Source of the DNA: Thermoplasmata archaeon
GTDB lineage: Archaea > Thermoplasmatota > Thermoplasmata > Methanomassiliicoccales > Methanomethylophilaceae
NCBI GenBank assembly: GCA_015063135.1
Contig: SUTA01000010.1
Coordinates: forward strand, 25,378 to 89,377
Direction: 5' to 3'
DNA length: 64,000 bases
The notes beneath the pieces are model-generated. The model saw only the letters and a program-made list of their open reading frames with translations, was not told the origin of the DNA and made no database searches. Below are positions 56,424-64,000 of the stretch, in pieces (the first letter of the stretch is position 1; each line of letters starts with the position of its first letter). Both the position numbers and the translations under genes were made by a program.

Positions 56424-57725
56424 TTGTACAGGACATGCACGACCGCGGAAGCGGGCGTGGGCATGCGCAAGTACCTCTGCGACACCGACGGCACCGGAGG
56501 CCATCTTAAGACCGAGCCCGAGGATTTCAGGGTCACGGAGATATCCGACCTCCCGAGGGCCAAGGTCGACGGGGATTACACCGTCGCAACCGTCACCTGC
56601 CGCAACTGGGAGACCAACAGGCTCGTCAGGATGATGTCCAGGGACCTTGGCGTCTCCAGGGAGGCCATCGGCTTCGCCGGCACCAAGGACAAGAGGGCCG
56701 TCACGAAGCAGCTATTCTCGTTCAAGTGCACCGAGGAGGACCTGAAGAAGATCTACCTTGCGGACGTCACCATCGAGGATCCCTACAGGGCCGCCAGAGC
56801 CCTGCAGATCGGCGACCTCATCGGCAACGAGTTCGAGATCAGGGTGAGGAAATGCACCGTCCCAGAATCGGAGCTCCCCGGGATCATATCCGAGGACGTC
56901 TCGATCATCAAGAAGACCGGCGGGTTCCCCAACTATTTCGGGGTCCAGAGGTTCGGCGCCGTCAGGCCGGTCACCCACCTCGTGGGCGAGAGGATCGTCC
57001 GCGGCGACATAGAGGGCGCCGCAAGGCTGTACATCACATACACCACCCCCGAGGAGGACTCCGAGACCGCGGAGGTCAGGAGGTCCCTCGAGGGATGCAC
57101 GGACTGGAAGGCCGCCATCAAGAGGATGCCGCCGTCCATGTCCTTTGAGAAGGTCGTCGCCGGGGAGCTGATCTCCCATCCCGACGACTACGCCGGCGCG
57201 ATCGGCGCCCTGCCGAAGAACCTGCAAATGATGTTCGTCCACGCATACCAGAGCATGCTCTTCAACGAGATGCTCAGCAGGAGGATGGACGCCGGGATGC
57301 CGCTGAACATGCCCGTCGAGGGGGACATCGTCATCCCCACGGACGCCAACGGGATCCCCGACCACGAGCAGCTCGTGAGGGTCACGTCCAAGAACATAGA
57401 CCTCGTGGCGAGGCAGGTCCGCGCCAAGAGGGCGTTCGTCACCATAGCGCTGTTCGGCTCCGACGGCATTTTGGCCGAGGGCGAGATGGGCGAGATCGAG
57501 AGGGCTGTCGTCGAGGAGAACAGGCTGTCCCCCGAGGACTTCATCGTCCCCGAGCTCAACAAGTGCAACTCGAAGGGCGGCAGGAGGGAGATCCTCTGCC
57601 CGCTGAAGGACCTCGGCGCCGAGACGCACGAGGACGGCTACACGCTTAGATTCTCGCTCCCCAAGGGCAACTACGCAACGTGCCTCCTGAGGGAGTTTAT
57701 GAAGTCCGAGATGAGGGATTACCGA
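56424..57725 (+). CDS. truD: tRNA pseudouridine(13) synthase TruD
   Basis: 433 residues. GHLKTEPEDFRVTEI, GFAGTKDKRAVTKQLFSF (catalytic Asp in GTKDK), GFPNYFGVQRFGAVRPVTHLVG, FVHAYQSMLFNEMLSRR and FSLPKGNYATCLLREFMK are family signatures. TTG start at 56424 fits the family N-terminus (an ATG lies at 56463). It ends SEMRDY at CGA 57723-57725; next codon TCG is the antisense of the CGA that ends the convergent TPR gene. Confidence 0.93.
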
Positions 57726-60700
57726 TCGGACGATCAGGGTGAGGACGGCCCTTGCCTCGTAGACCCCGAGCCCGCAGTCGCGGATGACGTCGTAAACGGT
57801 CATGCCCTTGGGGAGCCCCATGGAGATGGATGACAGCCGGGAATCCGTGGACCTGCCGACGTCCACGCGCATCGCCTTGAAGATGTAGGCCACCGCTTCC
57901 TTCGCATCGTCAGCGTCCTTGAACCCGCACTTGGCGAAGACCTTCTCCAGTGGCAGGCGGGAATCGGATTCCAGGTCCCTCCACTCGAGCTTGACCACCA
58001 CATCATGAGAGACCTTCTCCATCCTGGCGAACTCGTCGGTCCCCGGGGTGATCCTGCCGTAGTCGGGCTTCTCCGATATGTAGTCGATCACCTTCGACGT
58101 CATCGAATCGTCCAGGCCCAGGAACGCCATGATGTCCGGGTCGGTGGGGTCCGATTTCATGGTGTACGCGCGCCTGAGGGCCTTCTCGGCGTTCCTCTTG
58201 ACGTTAACATCCACGGACTCCGATTTGGGACCGCGGCCCATCATGCCCATGGCGTCGTCGTTCATGCCGACCGCCTCCATTATCTTGACCATCTGGACCG
58301 TGCTCTCCGCCCCGGGGGACGGGAGCATCTTGAACATGTTGGAGGCCTCCCTCACGCCCTCGCGGTTCCCGAAGGAGGCGCACATCTCGGCATACCTGAC
58401 CACGACCCTGGCGTCGGGGTGCTCGGCGGCGATCCTCTCCATGCTCTGCATGGATGCGGGGTCCCCAGCATCGAACTGCATCTCCGCCAGCTTGTTGAGG
58501 ATGTCCATGTCCTCCGGCGCGGCCCTGTGCGCGCCCTCCATGTCGGCGAGCGCGGAGTCCGTCTCGCCCATGGCCTCGTACGACTCGGAGCGCTTGACCA
58601 GCAGGCGGACCGGCTGGCCGCCGCATCCCAGGGCGGTGGAGTACTCCATTACCGCCGACTTGTGGTTCTTGGTGGCCGCCATGCAATCCCCGACCACCTC
58701 GTGGAGGCCGGGGTGGTCCGGATCGGATGCCAGCAGCGGCTGGGCCATCTCCAGAGCCCCCTGGACGTCGCCCAATGCGAGGACCAGACGGGCCTTGACG
58801 AACACGAGGTCAGAATCATGGGGATCGATCTCCAGGGCGCGGTCTATGGTGCGCATCGCGCCCTTGCGGTCGCCGGCCGATTCCAGCGAGAGCGCCATCT
58901 TGGCCAGGGCCATCAGGTCCTCCGTTTCCTCTTCCGGCTCCTCCGGCGCGGGCTCCTCCCTGGCCGCCACAGCCACGCATGCAGTCTTCCTGACTATGTC
59001 CGGCTCATCCGGATGGAGGTTCCTCATCGCCCTGACGATGCTCTCGGCCTCCTCGTCCATTCCCAAATTCGCCAGGGCCGCAGCCTTCATCCTCAGCAGT
59101 TCCATGTTGGCGGGATCGGCTTCGAGGGCCGGATCGATCACCGATATCGATTCCTCTGGATGCCCGGCATCGAGGCAGCACCTCGCCATCTCAAGGGCGA
59201 TCTCTGGATCATCCCTGCCCGGGAGGTTCCTGATTATGGACATGGCCTCGTCGTAGCGCCCTGCGCGGAGCATTATGAGCACCCTGCCGCTCGCTATCCT
59301 CGGGTCATCCGAAGACGCCATGGCGATGCCCATCAGCGATATTGCCTCGTCGTAGCGGTCCAGGTGCGCCAGCAGCATGGCCTTCCTCACGAGGGCGTAC
59401 GGCGAGGACGAGTCCACCTCTATGGCGCGGTTGAGCGAGTTGACGGCCCCCTCGAAGTCGCCGGAGACCTCCTGCATCCTGGCTCTGGAGACCCAGTACT
59501 CGGCCTCCTTCGGATCGAGGGACACGGCCCTGTCGTAGGCTTCCGAGGCGGAGTCCCAATCGCCCCTCCTCTCATCGGCCATCCCCTTGGAATGCCAGAT
59601 GATCGGATTCGAGGGATCGGCCTGGGCCGCCGAGACGTATGCGACGGAGGCCTGCATGTAATCCCCCATGGAATAGTGGGCGTTGCCCTTGACCAGGCGG
59701 ACCATGTAATCGCCGGGGTACGCCCTCTCCAGGTCGGCGCACAGCCTTATGGCGTCCCTGGGGAGCCCCAGCTCCACGTACAGCCCTGCGACGTCCACGG
59801 CGTTATCCCTGCCCTTGTCCAGGCGGTAGGCGCTGTCAAGGAGGTTCTGGGCCTCCATCATGTCGCCCTCCTGGACCTGCAGGCGGGCCATGGCCTTCAT
59901 GGCCCCGATGTCGTCGGTGTTGGTCTCCAGCAGGCGGCCGTAGGCGTCTATGGCCGCTGCGCGGTCGCCCCTGAGGTCGGCCAGCTCGGCCTTGATGTGC
60001 AGAGCCCCGGCATGCCCGGGATCGGCGGCCAGTATCCTGTCGCATATCTTCTCGGCAACGGCGTCCCTTCCGGAGAGCCTGTTGTTCCTGGCCCTCTGCG
60101 CCAGCGCGTCCGCGTTCCCGCGGTCCGCAGCCAGGGCCCTGGCCACATCGGCCATCGATCCCTGGATGTCCCCGCGGTGCGCCTTCAGCACGGAGGACCT
60201 CGTGAGCACTCCGGCATCGCGGGGGTACGTCAGCAGGACGCTCCCCAGGAGCTCCTCCGCCTCCGCCTCCATCGATGCGGATATGAGTATGTCGATCAGG
60301 CCGAGGTAGTCCTCCTTCCCGGAGAACTCGCTGTCCAGGTACATCCTGATGGACTCGGCGAGCCCCTCCTTGCGGCCTATGGTGTCGTAGATGACGACCC
60401 TGTCCCTGGCCGCCCTGCGGCTTATCGGGACTATCGGGTACAGAAGCTCCAGCGCGGCCTCTGTCTCCCCGGCGCCCATCAGCGCCTCCGCGGCCTCCTG
60501 GCGCACGAATACGGGGGAGCCGCCCAGGAGCTCGCGGTACATCTTCACCGCGGAGATCCAGTCCTTCTCGGACGCCGACATCCTTGCGGACGCCAGCTTG
60601 AAGTCCCTGTCCCCATCCTTGTAGTAAGGGGACTCAATCAGCATGTGCGTGGCCCTGTCCCTGCTGCCGAAGAACCACTCGGTGTAAATCGAATAAAGGT

Positions 60701-61286
60701 CGGCCATCCTGCCCGAGGGGTGGATCTCGGCCGGCCTCGCCCCGTTGAGGATGACCGCTATGGCCTGGCGGACCCTCCAGCCCCCGGAGGGGTCGGTCTC
60801 ATCGAGGATCCTGTGGGCCGCATCGCTGGTCGGGTCCACGCCGTAAGCCCTCAAGGCGGCCTCCTTCGCCCCATCGTGGTCCCCCATCGCGAGCCTTATC
60901 CTGGCCTCGGTGACCGAGCGCAAAAGGACCTCCCCGCTCTTATCGGACATCGAGAGCATCTCGAGGGCTCCTTCTGGGTCCTCCCTGGAGAGCATGATCT
61001 CCGCCGCCCTGACCGACGGGGTGCAATCGGAGACCCTGGACTTGGAAACGAGCTCGGCGAGCTTCTCGCGGGGGTACTCGTGCGCCTCCATGACGGCTAT
61101 CAGCGCATCGGGATGGATGGTCCCCTCATGATGCCTGGAGGTGTTGTGCAGGTACTCGTCCGGCCTGACGATGAAATCCTGCATGAAGTACACCTTCGAC
61201 CCGCGCGCGTGCTTCCAGAGCTTCAGCTCCCATTGCGTGCGGAAAACGGGCGAACTTACCATGTCCAGGGGTAATGACGCGCGCAT
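57726..61286 (-). CDS. Large TPR-repeat protein
   Basis: 1,186 residues. From about 90 to 1,050 it is made of helical TPR-type repeats with the W/L-G-Y-A-like pattern (for example WHSKGMADERRGDWDSASEAYDRAVSLDP, YWVSRARMQEVSGDFEGAVNSLNRAIEVD). An acidic EEPAPEEPEEETED linker lies near 770-785. The N-terminal 80 residues (VYFMQDFIVRPDEYLHNTSRHHEG) and the C-terminal 100 are not TPR. No signal peptide. It may scaffold a complex. It ends VLTLIV at CGA 57726-57728; standard reading adds 337 residues antisense to truD. Confidence 0.8.
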
Positions 61287-61352
61287 ATCTTAGATTTGCG
61301 GGCTGGCGACATACGTCATCGTTAAATAGGGCAATCGAATAAGGCGGTTCAA

Positions 61353-61424
61353 GCAGTCGTGATCTAGGGGCTAGGATTCAAGCCTTCCAAGCTTGTTGCC
61401 CGGGTTCGATTCCCGGCGGCTGCA
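61353..61424 (+). tRNA. tRNA-Gly (TCC)
   Basis: Acceptor GCAGTCG/CGGCTGC, anticodon stem CAAGC/GCTTG with loop CTTCCAA (anticodon TCC), T arm CCGGG-TTCGATT-CCCGG, discriminator A, no encoded CCA. Confidence 0.95.
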
Positions 61425-61573
61425 CTCATTTTTTACTCTCTGACATTGGATTGCCGTCTCTGCGCATTCGAAGCGCGCCCCGGTCGACATGGATTCTGAC
61501 CTTCTGCAGCGGCTTTGGGACTGCCACATATCCCTGGTCCGCCTTATCAGACCTATTATATTGAGAATGGCGG

Positions 61574-61608
61574 CCCCGCCCCTCCTGCCGGTGCCGGCCG
61601 GGGCGGGG
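61574..61608 (-). terminator. GC hairpin after the esterase gene
   Basis: CCCCGCCCC/GGGGCGGGG around a 17-base loop that itself can pair (GCCGG/CCGGC). It lies in the otherwise featureless gap 61425-61663. Confidence 0.5.
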
Positions 61609-61663
61609 TCCGCTCCGATGAAATCGTTTGCGCAGAGGCCGATGGGGCGGGATGACCCGGACC

Positions 61664-63271
61664 TCACACCACGTAGTACTTGGACAGGAAGTACGTCCTC
61701 TCCCAGTCGACTATCCCCACCTCGGATTCCTTCGCGGGATGGATGTCGAACTCGTCGAAGACCATCACGTACTTGTTCTCGGTATCGTACAGCGGCCACA
61801 TCTTCGCCTTCCCGTCGGGGGAGATGTCCGAGGTCAGGGAGGGGTCCCCGGTCTTCGCGAACTGGGCCCACATCTTGCGCATGGTCTTCGAGAACGTCTC
61901 GTCGAACGCCCTGGTCATGTAGGAGGCGGTGTGCTGGTGGTCGAACAGCGGGGCCAGCTCCACGGAGTGCCCGCATCTCATCAGGGGTATGTCGGATTCC
62001 GGCGTGAAGTAGTAGGTGAAGCACCTGCCCCCTGCCTTCGCCTGGTCCTCCGACTGTCTGATGAGGGGGATGTTGAACCAGATCTGGTCGAGGATGCGGC
62101 TGCTCTTCTCGAAGTCCTCGCCCTTCACGTCAGCGATGAAGCTCTCGACCAGCGCCCTCTCCTCGTCGGTCTCCAGCTCGGCCATCTTCTCCTCCAGGCG
62201 CTGCGAGCCCCACGCCATGTATGCATCCACGCCGAGGCCGGAGACGAAGTAGTGCATCTCATCCTTGTTGCATCCCTGGAGGACGTCGATGTCCCTGGCG
62301 GCTCCGTCGGCGTATGCGGCGATGGTGTCTAGCGGCAGGAGCTTTCCATCCCTCTCCGGGGTCGTGCGCATGGCGACCACGCCGGTCGCTCCCACCAGCT
62401 CCTCCGGGGTGAGCTTCTGCAGGTCGGCGACTGTCTTGCAGCCCAGGGCATCCATGATCCAGCCCGTGCATTCGATGGCCTGCTCCGTGGACCTCGAGAA
62501 GGGCGATGCGCCGCTCTGTGCGATGAACCTCTTGAAGTACTCCTGTGCGCCGTCCACCAGGGGCAGGAGCGATACGCTCCCGGCTCCGGCGGATTCGCCG
62601 TAGATGGTCACATTGCCCGGGTCGCCGCCGAACGCGGCGATGTTCTCGTGGACCCACTTCAATCCCATCAGCTGGTCCAGGAGCCCGAGGTTCTGCGCAT
62701 CGGGGTAGTCCTTCCCGTCGGGCAGATGGGACAGGTGGAGGAACCCGAATATGCCTATCCTGTACTCGACGGACACGCAGATGATGTCCGGGTTCTCCCT
62801 GACGAAGTTGCTGCATTCGTACAGGGGGTCCACGGTGCCGCCCATCTCGTAGGCCCCTCCGTGGAACCAGACCATGACCGCCTTCTTCTTGGCCGATCCG
62901 TCATCCGCCCTCCATACATCCAGGTAGAGGCAGTCCTCGCTCTGCTTGTAAAGCGATGCGCTCTCGGAGACGGCCACGCCCTGGCGCGGGCTGCATCCGT
63001 TGTAGTATGCTTCGTACACCCCGTCGTCCGGGACGTACTCCACCGGCGCCTTCCAGCGGAGCTCCCCGACCGGGGGCTTGCCCGTGAACGGGATGCCCTT
63101 GTACGCGATGATACCGTCATTCCTCTTGCCGACGAACGTGCCGTTGACGCACTTGACGGCCAGCGACCTGTCGTAGTCCCCGTCCGTGATCTCCTTGTTC
63201 TATCCGTAGAGGGCCTTGATCTTGCTCTTTATCTCGTCGATGAGTTTCATCCTTTCTTCGGATTCCTGCAT
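61664..63271 (-). CDS. Carboxylesterase (type B) with in-frame TAG, probable pyrrolysine
   Basis: 535 codons. The start ATG at 63271 gives MQESEERMKLIDEIKSK..., codon 24 is TAG (63200-63202), and the frame continues NKEITDGDYDRSL, GTFVGKRNDGIIAYKGIPFT, PPVGELRWKAP, the obligatory N-terminal strands of type B esterases. The catalytic GESAGAGS, the oxyanion HGG in VWFHGGAYEMGG and the late His (CGHSVEL) follow. After the TAG there is no start codon until GTG 63043, which would remove those strands. So TAG is most simply read as pyrrolysine. Ends in TGA. A sequencing error or pseudogene is the alternative. Confidence 0.85.
63200..63202 (-). other. In-frame TAG codon, candidate pyrrolysine residue 24
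   Basis: Reads TAG on the minus strand between ALYG and NKEI of the esterase. No other gene in the window uses TAG as its stop. Confidence 0.65.
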
Positions 63272-63438
63272 GTTCCCACATCCTCTATCGATGGCGGCTG
63301 ATGACCGCCTGTACCCATAGTAGACAGTAGTGTCATAAAAAGGAGCCGAGACGCGGAAGCCGTGTTCCTGAGGGGGCCGAGAGGACCATCGGAAGAGGGC
63401 CGCTGGCCAGCATCAGCGGGAAGGAGCTGCGCGACTAC

Positions 63439-63744
63439 ATGGTGGGCGAAATGGATACGTCCCTGTGGGGAGAGATACTGGAGTTCTCCGATAACGTCCG
63501 CGTGTACACGGACTGGTCCGGCGTGGAGGTCAGTAGCATCACGGTGGACGGCGGCGAGTTGGAGGATTCGAGGATGTACGAGATGATCACCAGCACATTC
63601 GCAGCCACCAAATTGCTGAAGCTCCCCCAGGAAAGGATTGTCAGGGTCATAGGAGATATGATGCAGCTCCTGGTCGGCACGTTCGTTTCTAACGACCCCA
63701 TCGAAGAGGACATGCTCGGAGGGGACAGGTACGTGAGGGAATGA
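63439..63744 (+). CDS. Hypothetical small protein
   Basis: 101 residues, acidic, no signal or membrane helix: DTSLWGEILEFSDNVRVYTD, ITVDGGELEDSRMYEMITS, then ERIVRVIGDMMQLLVG. No family recognised. ATG 63439 has GGAG 13-18 bp upstream; a TATA-like CATAAAAAGG lies at about 63330. Ends in TGA. Confidence 0.55.
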   Translation: MVGEMDTSLWGEILEFSDNVRVYTDWSGVEVSSITVDGGELEDSRMYEMITSTFAATKLLKLPQERIVRVIGDMMQLLVGTFVSNDPIEEDMLGGDRYVRE

Positions 63745-63873
63745 CGGTCCCCGATCCTCTTCGTGTATAGCGGTGCTTGCGTCTCTATACCCAAACTGGA
63801 GGGTCGCGACCCCCATCGTGGCGACGGTATCGTGTCCTGAAAATGGAGACCGGCCAGTCCATTTGGGCAAATC

Positions 63874-63883
63874 GTTATATACC
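63874..63883 (+). promoter_or_regulatory. TATA box of the 5S rRNA gene
   Basis: GTTATATACC about 25 bp before the RNA start. Confidence 0.7.
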
Positions 63884-63901
63884 AGCCCGATATGGAGAGG
63901 T

Positions 63902-64000
63902 CTGGTAAGACGGCCATAGCGGCGGGGTCACACCCGGTCCCATCCCGAACCCGGAAGTAAAGTCCGCCCGCGTACCTGTCTGTACTGTATTGCGCAAGCG
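63902..64000 (+). rRNA. 5S ribosomal RNA, 5' part (cut by window edge)
   Basis: GACGGCCATAGCGGC, then GTCCCATCCCGAACCCGGAAG and TAAGTCCGCCCGCG are the universal loop A-B-C segments of 5S rRNA. About 99 nt are present; the 3' end is outside. The exact 5' end is estimated. Confidence 0.9.

Noticed and set aside
56712..61286. A TPR protein of 1,524 residues
   Set aside because: The last 337 residues are antisense to truD and arginine/leucine/valine-rich, without TPR pattern; the frame ends at CGA 57726.
1..64000. Random sequencing errors as the reason for missing stops
   Set aside because: All 28 cases change to the same codon, at natural ends, with many intact TGA stops in similar contexts. 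A systematic data artefact cannot be fully excluded without reads.
1..64000. CRISPR arrays, prophage or insertion sequences
   Set aside because: No regular short repeats with spacers, no integrase, transposase or capsid-type proteins were seen.

Overview
The window is a GC-rich stretch of a methanogenic archaeon, most likely a pyrrolysine-using member of the Methanomassiliicoccales (Thermoplasmatota). Evidence: a methanogenesis marker gene of the mtxX type, RNA polymerase subunit L, archaeal RNase P protein Rpr2, class I lysyl-tRNA synthetase, diphthamide genes dphB and dph2, archaeal TATA boxes about 25 bp before many start codons, and an esterase whose conserved N-terminus is only reached by reading through an in-frame TAG. 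The placement is inferred from gene content; no 16S gene is visible.

The most unusual observation is the genetic code. In 28 of about 65 complete genes the protein reaches its natural C-terminus at a CGA codon, exactly where a stop is expected, and no TAA, TAG or TGA is nearby. Examples are seryl-tRNA synthetase, truD, dcd, queC, DNA ligase, the Hef-type helicase, rpr2, ABC exporters and SMR transporters. Read with the standard code these genes become implausible fusions: SerRS with 400 residues antisense to its neighbour, helicase fused to ligase, and permease running out of frame through the next permease. Six genes checked codon by codon (about 2,600 codons) contain no internal CGA. Next-gene TATA boxes, start codons and terminators lie directly behind these CGA codons, and CGATG replaces the usual TGATG overlap in operons. 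I therefore annotate CGA as a stop alongside TGA (30 genes) and TAA (7); no gene ends in TAG. The CDS ends below use this reading.

Layout. 1-6.4 kb: an amidohydrolase fragment, a ferredoxin-NADP reductase-like flavoprotein, a PAS protein, small membrane and zinc proteins, a HEAT protein, a CNNM-type transporter and a COG1325 RNA-binding protein. 6.4-8.8 kb: tRNA-Ile, then a CsoR repressor, its palindromic operator and a P1B metal ATPase. 8.7-12.8 kb: an operon of a formate/nitrite-type channel and two half ABC exporters. 12.9-16.9 kb: pirin, dCTP deaminase, a Trm5-like methyltransferase and a cyclophilin-like protein, with two copies of a repeated cassette (structured RNA leader, 30-residue peptide, hairpin). 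17-24.6 kb: a FecCDE/BtuCDF-type uptake system in which one permease is fused to an extracellular beta-propeller, plus a surface protein with an internal duplication. 24.6-35.5 kb: dphB, a Fic protein, ADP-forming acyl-CoA synthetase, the queC-queE-queD set with mtxX, a BASS transporter, a ferritin-like protein, dph2 and ribosomal protein uL16. 35.7-42.8 kb: rpr2, a YhbY-type protein, serS, an HD hydrolase, lysS and a candidate structured RNA. 42.9-51.5 kb: Fe-S carrier, YigZ, PutP, MMPL, UspA, an SMR pair and an isocitrate/isopropylmalate dehydrogenase. 51.5-64 kb: helicase, DNA ligase, MFS, rpoL, truD, a 1,186-residue TPR protein, tRNA-Gly, the TAG-containing esterase and the start of a 5S rRNA.

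The gene set is mostly housekeeping (translation, tRNA modification, RNA processing, repair) mixed with transport. I saw no CRISPR array, prophage or intact insertion sequence.
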